A stretch of DNA of 64,000 bases from Calonectria ilicicola (Eukaryota; Ascomycota; Sordariomycetes; Hypocreales; Nectriaceae), in assembly GCA_020809705.1 (NCBI GenBank), contig CP085834.1, positions 1,178,001 to 1,242,000 on the forward strand, written 5' to 3'. The notes under the pieces are model-generated. The model saw only the letters and a program-made list of their open reading frames with translations. It did no database searches and had not been told where the DNA came from. Positions 1 to 12,748 of the stretch are shown here, piece by piece (the stretch's first letter is position 1; every line of letters begins with the position of its first letter). The position numbers and the translations under genes were made by a program.

Positions 1-472
1 AGAAAGCAGAGCCAAGCAGAGAAAAATGCTGCACAAGCGGCAAAATCCTGATTCTGCGGAGTCGTACGGGATTCTTAGCGGGATTTGAAATTGAAATCCG
101 TTTCCAGACGTTGCTTGACGCAAACATTCTGCGTCCGCCGTGATATTGTAGCATCTGGCGCAATGGTTTGGACGTTTGACCGCTACTCTCCTCCAGCCTG
201 AATGGCTACCAATACCACGGACATCTCTTATGGTTCGACTATGGCAGGACATTGATGAAGAAGAAATTTGTAGAATGCGACGAGTTGATCGCCAAGTTTG
301 AGGCAAATTACAAGACACCACACCACACAAGCGCTCCGCTCAAGCCACAGCCCCTTGCGTTCCCCACATCGATCGTCTTTTATCTTATGATTGGCTAGCC
401 CAATAACTGTTGATTGGCAAACCCAGTTGTTGGTGACAGTCGATCAGGCAACCGTGTAAGGTTCCAAAGCCT
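1..472. other. Window start, no gene recognised
   Basis: No convincing reading frame or splice structure was found here. It precedes a short kinase-like remnant, so it may hold decayed flanks of that gene. Confidence 0.4.
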
Positions 473-790
473 ATGACCTCTGGTTACTATTTGTATCGAC
501 CTTTCCGAATTAAGAGTCCATCCAGTGCATCAGCCAAAGAGTGGGGCTATTTTGCTTCTCTTCCACAGGGTCCAATTCGATCTCACGCTGAGCCATTTTT
601 AGCATATGTCAATTGGCTAGCACTCGAAGAATATGCTGCCAAGAAACGCCAAAAAATAGAATGCACAATTCTTCCTCATATAGGGATGGGATATAATCAT
701 ATGGTTCGAATTATTGAATTTCAGGACGGCGTCCGCTGGATAGTACGACTCCTGCTTCGATCTTTCGAGGACACTGCTTCATGTGGATAA
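473..790 (+). pseudogene. Remnant of an aminoglycoside-phosphotransferase-like (APH) kinase gene
   Basis: The open frame ends with a stretch reading GMGYNHMVRIIEFQDGVRW, which resembles the N-lobe of fungal APH-family kinases (a glycine-rich turn followed by a strand with FxDGxxW). The frame stops immediately afterwards, and no continuation with the catalytic HGD or DxD motifs could be found in the next 350 bases. I therefore read it as the N-terminal remnant of a lost kinase gene rather than a working gene. The family call rests on one short motif and is tentative. The 343 bases between this and the next gene show nothing else. Confidence 0.3.
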
Positions 791-1133
791 TTATACAAGT
801 TGAATCAGGCATTTTATGTATTTATTCGTGGATCAGCCACCCAACCAACAGCAACATTTGCCAAAGGTTTCCTGTGAGGCCGTGTGGCTGTGCCTGGCGG
901 GGTATGTTTCAGTACGCGCCCATGGGCTCATTCATTCACCAATTACAGTTGCTTACCGACGCCACCACAATTCATGACCCCATGTTATTAGAATTTAACT
1001 GGGTAGACGCCCGATGCCTAATCTTGAATGTGCAAGGACCGACGCCTGGTTCTCAACCCATCATTTCCGTGGACCAGACATTGCTTGGCCTGACCGACAC
1101 GTGAAGCCTACCTCACAATCACCCCTGGCATCA

Positions 1134-4100
1134 ATGACGACCAATAGCGCCGCTCCGCAAGAATGTCTGGACTATTGGAGAACGGCCTGGGAGAGGCTAC
1201 CACCTGAGACACACACAGAATGGGAGCCTGTGACAGGGACCGCACTGAGCCGCGGCAACACCAGTAACAACCTTGAAATGGTCATCTCGCTTGCCAACCA
1301 ACGAAGGAAGGAAGTAGAACAGACTCCTTTGAGGCGCCATAACTCAGAATATTTCACGCCCGCTTCTCGAATGCCCAATATTAAAAATGGAATGGCCAAC
1401 CTTATCACTTCGCTACAAAAGGTCACAGAGATTGGTGACACCAATGTTTCCTTTGATCCAATTCATGCTGCGCTACCATGGGCCGCCTTCAGTTTTATTC
1501 TTCAGGTACGTGCATCATCAATCTCAACGGTTGCGAGTAGCCCCGTCTTGGATAGAGTGAATGAAGGAAACCTAACCCAAACTGGCTAATCTCTTAGGAA
1601 GTTATTGCCGAACACGAGAAGATGGAAGCTATCATATCAATTCTCGAACTTATTAGCCGCCTGATTCAACAGGGGAAAGTTTTTGAAAGAGTCTACAATC
1701 TGGATGTGATACGAAACGATATTGACTTAACCATTGTGGCTACTTTGAATGACAGCCTCATTGCCGTTTACGTCGAAATCTTCAAAGCTTTGGCGTACGC
1801 GTGCTCGCAATTGCAGAAGAAACGCGCCCGGCGGGTTCTGAGGGCACCTTTCAAACCTCATGAAGTCGTAACGGTGTTGAACAACTTACACAGCCAATGG
1901 AAAACCCTGGAAGAAAAAGCTCGAACCTCTGATCGGTTGCCTCTGGCTAAGATCTCCACTGATATTCGACGTTACCTCCCTGATGTTTTGAAAGACGTCT
2001 CTCAAATACTAGTGAAAATGGAGGAGAATGAGTACCTTAAGACTCTTGACGAGTTCTCAAAAATAAAATATGGAAGCCACCACAGATTTGTTCAGGCTCA
2101 GCGGACGAATGGCACTGGGGACTGGCTTCTTCAAACCTTGGAATTTCAGGAATGGCAGGCTGCAGAAACTTCAGCCATTACTCTGTTATATGGTTCACGT
2201 ATGTACCAAATCTTTTTCAGAGCTTCATTGCATTCTGACAAATAGGCAACATTAGCTGGTGCCGGGAAAACCTTCTTGATTTCCAGAGTCATTGATCATC
2301 TCAAAGATCAGTCAAGTTCTTACGACCTTAGCAATGGCTTGGCATATTTCTATTGCGACAGGAATGACGACGAACGACGCCAACCACGAAGCATCCTATG
2401 CAGTTTGGTCCGACAACTAGCATCCCCAATTGGTAGTTCAAATAACATGCACATGGACTTGCAGCGCCTCCACAAGAAGCTTCAATCTGAAGGGTTAACA
2501 ATGGATGTTAGCATGTGCAGAGACGTGTTACTAAACCTCGTCTCCTCATATCAATCTCCAACAATCGTATTAGATGCTCTTGATGAGTGCGATCCGGAAA
2601 CAAGAGATGAATTGATGGATTGTTTTACATTCCTTCAGGAACAGAGTATAAACGTCAAGATTTTCATCTCCAGCCGTATGGATCACGATATTGAGAGGTA
2701 CTTTCATTCACGGCCAAAGATTATAATTCAGGCAACAGAAAGTTCAACGGATATTGAAGCTTTTATTAAGGAGGAACTAGCCAAGGATTCTGGCTGAAAG
2801 GATCTAAACCCTAATCTTCAGCAAGATGTCATTTCTACGCTGTTTACCAAAAGTCAAGGCATGTTTCAATGGGCCGCTCTCCAAGTTCAACAAATTCGAC
2901 GACTGAAGCATCGGGACGAGGCAGCTATTCGAAGTTGTCTTGCGACACTCCCAAAAACGTTGAATAATGCATACGGCCAGATTTGGTCTATGATAAACAC
3001 TCAGAATGAAAATGATGCAAAATTGGCAAAACGTGCAATCCAATGGGTTCTGGCTGCTCACTATCCTATTAAAACGGAGGTACTTGCTTCGGCCATAATG
3101 ATCGATCCCAACACGGAAGAACTTTATGATATCCAAGAAGTCCCAACTGAGGAGGTCATTAGTGGCGTCTGCTACAACCTCCTAATTCTAGACAAGTTCC
3201 GAGGAGTGTGGCGGTTTTGCCATTTATCGGCTGCAGAGTATTTGGAGTCAACCTTTTTAGATAGTCTCCAACCTCACTATCATGCTGCAACAGTATGTAT
3301 AAAGTACATTTATGCGGCTACTTCAGAGGAAGCAGGGTCAGCGACCTCAAACGGGTTTCACGATTACGCCGTGTGTTTCTGGTATATCCATGCGAAGGCT
3401 CAGACCGGGCGAGAAGAACGGCATGAAAAGCTCAAGGGCCTTGTCAGTCGATTTTTAGGCTCAGCCGAGCAAAGCAGCTTGGTATATCAAAGATGGGCAG
3501 ATCTCTATTCTGAACATCTAGATTATACTAGTAAAAACGTCCTTCAACCCTCAAAATATCCACTCTTCGGCATTGCAGCCTTTGGTTTTGACGAAATTCT
3601 AAGCGATTGGTACGAACTCGACCCCAAGATCAACCTCAACTCGTGCAATCGCGATGGACTTTCTCTACTTGGATTGGCAGTAGCATGCAAGAATTTTAGC
3701 CTTTGTCAATTTCTTCTTGGAAGGCAGGTCGATGTCAACAATGGAACAAAAAGTCCTCTGCATGCTGCCTGTTTCCTGTCCTATTCCCTAGTGAATTATC
3801 ATCATGAGCCCAGAGAAGCGAACTCAGACTATAAGTTTGCGCAGCTACTCTTGGAAAATAAGGCGGATATTCATATTCGGTTTGAAGACAAAACAGTATT
3901 GGATATGGCCTTAGAGAGCGATGAGGACGGGAGCCTGATTTCCCTGTTAAGATGCCATGGCGCCATACTCGGAAACGCACAAAGCAGCCTATACAGCGCT
4001 TTAAGAAGAAACAGATTAGAATGGATCCGTCCTTGCATTGAGTCAGGCGCCAGCATTGATGGAGAGTACAGCACATATAACGAGATTCCATTGCTAACTG

Positions 4101-5968
4101 CAGTGGGAGGCCGTCGTGCAGACACTGTCAAAATGCTGCTGGACCTTGGAGCGAATGTCAACGTGATATCAGGCTCAAAGTACTCTACCAAGGCCTACTC
4201 TGCGCTCTCTTTCGCGGCAATCCAAGGCAAATTCGAAATAATCCAGATTTTACTGGAAGCAGATGCAGATCCAAATTCCGAGGGAGTAATTTGCACTCCA
4301 ATCGGTCGTGCCGCAGGTGCTATCAGGACAAATACGGTCACCCGGAAAAGGATAATCAAAATGCTGTTAGATGCAGGGGCCGATATAAATTTTCCGGGGA
4401 CAGTGTCTCCTCTTATCAGTGCCATTAAGTCTGCAACGAAACACAAAGATGCTATTGACATGGTCGAATTTCTTCTTTCTGTTGGGTCTGACCCAAATCC
4501 AGACGGGTGGATTACGACCCCAATCTACGAAGCTGCACGGCATAGATTAATTGCTACCAGTACCAGAAAAGAGCTAATACAAATGCTATCGGATGCAGGG
4601 GCTTTGGTAAATACCCCTAAAGCTCTGTCTCCCCTAACTGCTGCCATTGAGAACGAAGAAGACGCTGTCGAAATAACTGAATTGCTACTTTCTATGGGGG
4701 CTGATCCAAGCCCAGCAGGAGTGCGGAGAACCCCAATGTACGCGGCCGCGCGACATGGATCGACTGTTACCAGAAAAAGGTTGATCCGCATGCTTTTGGA
4801 CGCAGGGGCTCAGATAAACTTGCCGAATAGTTTGTCCCCTCTTGTCAGTGCTATCGAGAATAAAGAAGATGTTCACGAGATGATGAGATTCCTACTACGT
4901 GCGGGTGCCGACCCTAACCACATTGTTGATTATTGCTGTCCTCTGGCGGAGGCAGCCTGGCTGGACAGCACAGGAGAACAGTCTGGATTAGTACAGCTCT
5001 TGGTTTCTGCAGGCGCCAAAGTCAACTACTTAGATGGCTTCAGAAATAATCTTTGTGCCGCAATTGGATACGAATCTTGCCAAACTGCCAGTTCTCAAGT
5101 TCTGGGGTACATCAGCAACGCGCTTAAGTGTCTTCTGGAGGTCGGGGCGGATCCAACGCTCTCGTTTACTGAGGGGCCTGGCAGTGCTTTAGCTTGTGCT
5201 GCGTTTTATGGCCAAGCCGAGGCGTGTTACTTCTTGACTGACCCCAAGCTTGGTGTTGACGTCAATGCACAGCTATATGGTTGGTTCGACAACGTTCTCC
5301 TCGCCGCCATAGCATATAGTCCGGGAGATTGCGGCATAGGTGACTTCGTACCGAAGAGTATCTGCCACGTTCTTGATATTCTATTCGATGCAGGGGCCGA
5401 CGTTTTAATGCCCCTATACCAATCATTGGGCGTGCAAACCCCTAGCGTCCATTTACAAAAAGGGAATTATTCCATGAGTGCCGTACGCCTCATCTACACA
5501 CATTTGGAAAAGCCAAGGGTTTCATTCATCTTCCCTACGCATTGGGCTCGAGCTGTTTGGGAGCTGGCCTCTTGTCCAATAGACTGCCCATCTGTTGGCC
5601 TGCAATTTTCTGCATCCAAACCCCTATCCTCTATCCCACAACCAGCCTATATTCTCATTGAGCTCATTTCAAGCACAAAGCCCTTAGCTACCCGATACGC
5701 TTCCATTATAATTTCAGCAAAAAGGCCCACTCGATTCGTATTTACGAAAAAGGGGAACAGATTTAAGCCGTTCGATGGAGTTAAATCGTCCCCTCATGTG
5801 TGCCCATTTCAACAGCAAAATATATCGACCAACAGCAGTTGTCACGATGCTATTGCCCCTCTCAAAAGTACTAGCCCTAATCATTTCACGATATCGTTAC
5901 ATGAATGGAAGTTCCTAGTAGCCATTCTCACGGTTTTTATTGCTTATATGGTGTATACGCCTTTTTGA
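1134..5968 (+). pseudogene. NACHT-ankyrin STAND (NLR-like) protein with one in-frame TGA
   Basis: Three exons fit: 1134-1505, 1598-2198 and 2256-5968, with GT..AG introns of 92 and 57 nt. They would give 1561 residues if the stop were read through. Residues 1-320 resemble the NACHT N-terminal domain (the FDPIHAALPWAAFSFILQ stretch is typical). The second intron sits just before the P-loop PGAGKT (about residues 325-330). A Walker B-like VLDALDECD follows, then the conserved region leading to GMFQWAALQV. Residues from about 800 onward carry ankyrin repeats, including three copies of a 71-74 residue unit. The C-terminus ends in a hydrophobic stretch (FLVAILTVFIAYMVY) that could span a membrane. 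Codon 505 (2795-2797) is TGA inside a conserved helical region, with the same frame open on both sides and no plausible intron around it. Such proteins act as signal-sensing switches in fungal allorecognition or immunity. This copy is probably null unless TGA is read through or is a sequencing error. Confidence 0.85.
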
Positions 5969-6073
5969 GGATAAAGTTTAAAAGCGATCTTGGTTACGCT
6001 ACCAATATTAAAATCATTTATATAAAACGCCCCTTGCACTACCAAGCCCTGCCATCATTTTTCTTGCCCAATC

Positions 6074-8049
6074 TCAGGATGTTGCGAATCTACTTTTAGC
6101 CCTAATTCTTTGACCAAATTGAAAGAAGAGGTATGGAAATGGCATCATCGCAACGGTCAAGAATGCCAACAACGAAGAAGCCCAGTGATAATTAAGTTTG
6201 TTATACATCTGATTTCCAAACAGAGGGAATGCGGCTAAAACCAATCAGAGTTAGTTTATCTCAGTCTCGTGTTATCATGACTGGGTATGACATCAATAAT
6301 TAAAGTATAGAAGTCAGTACATACCAGCAAATGAACATCGTACAAAAGCATTAGCTGCCAAAGCACTGGCAGCAGATTGTGGGTACGCATCAACCTAATA
6401 ATGCCATTAGTTAACGATGTCCAAAACGATCTCAAGTTGATACAAGTGGCATATGCACTCTAAATAAAGAACTTACAAGAAACGTGAAAACGCCGTTAAA
6501 TACAAGTACTACTCTGATTATGGGCAGTGTGTTAGCGAAAAATGATTCTTACAAGCATGGGGATCAAAGAAATTATGATTACTTACCCAGCTCCAAAAAT
6601 GGCTGAACCAATAACGGGAACGATCCAGTGCACCCACGGATAGCATGACCATCCAAACATGAAAATGCCAGCTGGAACGAGCACAGATCCAGCAATAGTT
6701 GACGGTAAGCGAAACTCGGGCTCACTAGCGCCTTCAATGCCGGTTTTGGCACTATTTTTCGCTATTAAGTATGCGCGGATTCGGTGGAATAAAAAGAAGT
6801 CAATGACAGCGGCCACCAGCATCCCAGTAAGGATGCCTAAAAAGGTCAGACCGCTCTGCCAGAGATTAAAGCCGTAAACATTGCGAAAAACTAGCGGGAA
6901 AGCGCCAAAGAAGAGGTAGAGGATTCCAAGAAGGATAGCCGAGAAAATGCACAAGTTCAAGCACATGGGCTCGAAAATGAGCAGGTCAAACGGTCGAAAG
7001 AGTGAATGCCCAATAGCACTCAATATGCTCTTCTCGCTCTTTTCGCCCGGTGCATGCCATCGTTCATCGCCCGTTTTCTTTCGTAGATCTTGTGCCTTTT
7101 TTCGTAGCAAAACAGGGTCTGCTACTGTTAGTATGAATGTATGCACCACATATCCTAGAAAACTCACGGAATGTCTCTGGAACAAGAAAAATGATGCAGA
7201 GCCAGATTACAAATGCCCAGATCAAGAGGACATAATATGTCCACCTCCAATCAGCATTGTAGTTGATGAAGCCACCCATGACAGGCCCAATCGACGGTCC
7301 AATAAATGGCGCCAGGGAGAACATGAGCATTGGTCCTTGGAGCTGCTCGCGCTCGAATAAATCGCCGACAGTGCCACCGGACACGGCAAGGAATGCGCTA
7401 CCGGATAGGCCATCTAAGAATCGAGCGACAAGAACGGTAGCAATGTTTTTTGCCACAGCCTGTGGAACAATCCAGATGACGAACAGGGACCAAGAAACTA
7501 GGTAGATAGGGCGACGGCCGTAAAATTCGCTCAAAGGGCTCATTAGCATGGGGCCAAGACTGATACCGAGTACAAAAAGTGACAGTCCCAGAATTGAAAC
7601 GATGCGGGAGTTTCCGAACTTGGCCTCCATTTGAGTATAGGTCGACCCATAGATCGAACTCGAGGTAGTCCTGTCGAATGTTAGTGGGCTTGCACCCCAG
7701 TAATGGGATGATTGGTGGTAAACACGTACACACAAAAACTCGCCATTGAAACAATCGATACAATAAGCCATTTCCTCAGCGTGTGCAAACCGCGTGGACA
7801 CAAAGGATCCTTGTGTCCCTGGTCCCAGCCAACCTCATATGGGTCCTTTTCAGAGTCGTCAGATTCGCCGAAACTGATATCTGGATCACAACTGTATCCA
7901 TTCTGCGATATTGTGTGGTTGAGTGTGTCTGTTCGAAATAAAGCTGTAGAAGGGCGTCGCGCTTGTGACGCAATAGGGGTAAACAAAGGGCCAGGCTCGT
8001 CTACAGCCTCTTCGAGATCTTTTTCACTGTGGTTGTGTTCTCTTTCCAT
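6074..8049 (-). CDS. MFS multidrug-type transporter (DHA1, 12 TM)
   Basis: Six exons join in frame: 8049-7730, 7670-7168, 7118-6587, 6513-6477, 6394-6325 and 6234-6074, giving 540 residues. The cytosolic N-terminus ends in DPYEVGWDQGHKDP, typical of fungal DHA1 proton antiporters. PLSEFYGRRPIY matches the loop 2-3 motif, and GPSIGPVMGG is the antiporter motif C. The C-terminal half includes GVFTFLVDAYPQSAASALA and FPLFGNQMYNKL, also standard for the family. It would export small toxic molecules across the plasma membrane. Start 8049 is the first ATG of the frame; a possible upstream GTG codon is not needed. It is divergent from the old yellow enzyme gene and shares its 1.3 kb upstream region. 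The substrate cannot be read from sequence. Confidence 0.9.
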
Positions 8050-9103
8050 CACGGCGTAGTATCGTCTTTCCTGACTTTAACAAGATGACCTAGGACACCA
8101 AGGGAACACCCGGGTCTCGCCTAAGCTAAGTCCCGAGCAGCCAAATCGAGTTTAAGCCAGAAATATAAGACGATGAGATGACTGAAGTAATAATCAGGTG
8201 AGGCTAAGTACGAGTACTTGGCAGCTGCACTGCAGCGGCTCCGCAAAATGAAGTGGCTTCGACAGAGGCCAAAAGGCGACCAAATTCACCTCGCAGAAGC
8301 TAGCGAACTATCTCGGTCAAGGCGCCCGAAATCAGCGAGCTTAATGCGTCTCAGATCACCACAAAGATGCTGACTGATCCTGATTAGCTGATTAGTCACG
8401 CTGCGCAGCATTTGAATACTTCCACCAACCTATTGACGATACTGCCAATTGACAGGTCGGTGGAAGCATAAATCTCATGAAGGTTGACCCGAAAAATAAA
8501 AAATGGAATACTTACTGCTGATGAAGACTTGACCCGTTTATTGTAAACTCTATTATCAAGCGTACGGCAGCATGCGCTTCGTCGCGAGCTAGTTGAATGC
8601 GAGGAGGGGCTTAGTTATGGGTCAAATATTAGTAATATTCACAGATATTGGGCTTTCTTTTTCGCATCATGAAGCTGGGAAGCGACGCGTTAAAAGCGTG
8701 ACGCAGAGAGCGTAAAACGTGAGAGCCGGCGTCACTCACGTTCAACGCCGGGGTTTAAAGCTTTGGATAATGCCGTTTCGCCGCCAGGGCGTAGGGCGTA
8801 CGACCCGACCAGACCAATAAAAAACAGGAAATTTCGATGGAACAACAGCGAGACATCACTGGTTCGGTTAGCGCAGCCAGCGGTCTTAGCGAGGGATTGT
8901 GGTGACGATAAACGATGCGCGCATAAGGTTTTTCTGCCTCGACCAACAGCGATGCTCCAATATGCCCCACGGCAATGACAAAGACGGCTTGAGCAAGGCA
9001 CGAGAAATCCCGACGTCGGCAGACAGTGACATCATGCTTCCAGAAGGTTGGGAACCTCGCCGAACCACCGATGGCCCACCCATAATTGACGTATGTGGCG
9101 GAC

Positions 9104-9137
9104 CGTAACGGCCTTAGCGAATCGTGAAGCCGTTACG
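9104..9137. promoter_or_regulatory. 9-bp perfect inverted repeat upstream of old yellow enzyme
   Basis: CGTAACGGC at 9104-9112 is mirrored by GCCGTTACG at 9129-9137, with 16 bases between. It lies about 210 bases upstream of the ATG at 9349. It could be a site for a dimeric regulator, but chance cannot be excluded. Confidence 0.3.
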
Positions 9138-9224
9138 ACGCTGTTTTCTCTTCAGCCTCAGGGGCGTGTCTCTCGTCTACGGCACGACGGCCTTTGCGAT
9201 GGCCGTGTTACGACAGCACCATCT

Positions 9225-9232
9225 TATTTATA
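9225..9232 (+). promoter_or_regulatory. TATA-like element for old yellow enzyme
   Basis: TATTTATA lies 117 bases upstream of the ATG at 9349, a usual distance for a fungal TATA box with a short 5' leader. Confidence 0.4.
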
Positions 9233-9348
9233 AGTCCCAAAGGGTGTCATGCAATGGTTTTTCACAGCATCGAGTACCGAATCAGCAAACACATTAAATA
9301 CTCCAATAGCCAAATACCCATCTTTCTTTGTGCTTCAAAAATTTAATC

Positions 9349-10843
<1,495 letters not shown>

Positions 10844-11160
10844 TCTGAGGATTAGATTCGAAATTTAGATGGTGATTAGAATAAAATAGAATATTACATA
10901 TAGACTTTGATATTAGAGAATTAGTTTTACTTGAAATTTCTTCAGTCAAACCTAAAATCTATCGAGCTCTTAAATTGGGGACATCAGCCACCAGATCACC
11001 CCATCTCGGGTTCTTTCAGGCACCAGTGTACACAAGAGAGGATCAGGTAATTATTTAGAACTCTAATATACAAGTTCGCACTTGTATCTACTCGATACAA
11101 TCAGCTGATAATGCTTCCCATAGAAGCCCCAGTAGCTAAAAACTCTACCTTTGACCCCGC
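10844..11160. other. Intergenic, convergent gene ends
   Basis: AT-rich spacer between the 3' ends of the old yellow enzyme and cupin genes. No gene or notable repeat was seen. Confidence 0.5.
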
Positions 11161-11925
11161 TTAGGCCTTGGCACCAGCCTCCTGTTCTTCAACTGCCTTG
11201 TCAATGATGACAACCCTAACAATCTTTTCAAAGTCATCCTTCTCACTACGAGCCTTGACATCTAGCCCTTCAAAGACATCATTACTAACAATCATGTTCG
11301 CGATGAAAAGCGCCTCTTCATCGCCCACGGTCTCAGAGCGGACATGATGGCACCCAGGAGCCTCGTACCAACTCTCTCCAGGGCCATAGATCTTGGCACC
11401 GCTGTCATGCGTTTTAGTCTCTCCTGTTGTTGGATCCACGTGGGTATGGACCATCTGGTTGAGTACATGGCCTCGAATGACAGTCGCAACGATGGTAGCG
11501 CCAGCATGTGTGTGTGGTGGAGTAGCTGCGTGCACATTAGCGGATGGCCAGGTCACAGACAACAACCCCCGAATGTCAAAAATACTCCAAAGGATATCAA
11601 CGTGACTCTAATGAATGAAGAGAAGAGTCAATACTTAAAATGACTACTAACCTGCATTCGGGGGACCTGTAACGAGTAGTCCAAGCCAGGTCTGGCCAGG
11701 AAGGCTCGGTGACTGGTGAACATGAGAGACTGCCACACTCGCTAACGGTCGGCTGGTTTAGCTCAAGGAGTCAGCTCCATTCTTACAGCCTAATTTCTCT
11801 GGCAATTCCCAACCGACGTGAAAATGATGGGACACAACTCACCCATCTACTGTCCACCGTCCATCCTTTTTGACGACATTCTGGTCTTGCCAGCGGAGAT
11901 TCAAGTCGACATTGGGAAATTCCAT
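11161..11925 (-). CDS. Small cupin-fold protein (RmlC-like)
   Basis: Exon 1 (11925-11843) and the last exon (11605-11161) join directly in frame to give 175 residues. A 15-nt microexon between them would also keep the frame, so the middle is uncertain. The protein has a cupin motif 1-like stretch (PPHTHAGATIVATVIRG) and a motif 2-like stretch (GESWYEAPGCHHV). Its histidines could bind a metal. Small fungal cupins of this kind include isomerases, dioxygenase-like and decarboxylase-like enzymes, and some sit in metabolite clusters. The exact reaction cannot be assigned. It is convergent with the old yellow enzyme gene. Confidence 0.75.
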
Positions 11926-12748
11926 TATGATATACACAATCGATGACGGTAGCTTGAGGGAGGATTGGTTAGAACAAGGCGTGATTGCAGGTTGGTTGAC
12001 TTGGTTCACTGAATGAAAAAACTGATGGGGTGTTTAGTGAAAGAGGATGATTATTTCAGTTCTTTGCCGAGCGATGCTTGCTAATTTATAGATTTTTACC
12101 TCAACAACATTTACCTTGTGAATTGTCTCTATCCACATGCACACTGACCGAAGTGGACCTTTGCCCGGATCCTCGCACGCAGATCGGACACGCGATGGAT
12201 TGAACTAGACAACGACACCCCATTACTCATTTGTCAAGCCGGAGATGTGGGTGCTCCTACGGAACGGCCGGGTTCAACTCTCGGCAACATGATTATATTG
12301 ATACACTTGACCTCAAACAGCCATTGGCCAAGCCCGTCGAGTCGCGAAGCCGCGAGGACTGGGGGGGCCACAGAGGCAGCTTACACCTCAGCGTTCTCGT
12401 GACGAATTGTGGATGACGCCGTTCTGAAGGATCCGCAGATTACGACAATGGCCGCTCGGCATTTTGGTGATTGGCCATGATGGATGGAACAAGTGCCATG
12501 CCGGAATATGCTTAACAGGTGGCAAATGCGACGGCGTGGTGGACAGGAGTTTGCAGCATTACTGCATTGGGAAAACAGTGCTGCGTGCACAGTGCGGTAG
12601 ATGCATGCGACAGAACACCGTGAAATTAGAACAGACCAAATTTAGGGCACATACACAAATCACACATTTAGGCTACAGTCACACATGGGTGGATAAATGT
12701 CAATTTTCCCTTGCCTGCCTGCCTGAATTAAACAATTTTTTTTCGTAC
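11926..12748. other. Intergenic between cupin and NB-ARC-TPR genes
   Basis: This holds the cupin promoter and the 3' flank of the NB-ARC-TPR gene. No further gene could be supported. Confidence 0.5.

Larger units (their letters stand above)
8050..9348. other. Divergent promoter region between MFS and old yellow enzyme genes
   Basis: This is the 1.3 kb shared upstream region of two divergently transcribed genes. It holds no supported reading frame. It contains a perfect 9-bp inverted repeat (9104-9112 and 9129-9137) and a TATA-like element at 9225-9232 on the old yellow enzyme side. The layout would allow joint regulation, which is an inference. Confidence 0.5.

Noticed and set aside
2199..2245. 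Alternative acceptor at 2245 for the second NACHT-ANK intron
   Set aside because: It breaks the frame, whereas the acceptor at 2255 keeps it and yields the expected PGAGKT P-loop.
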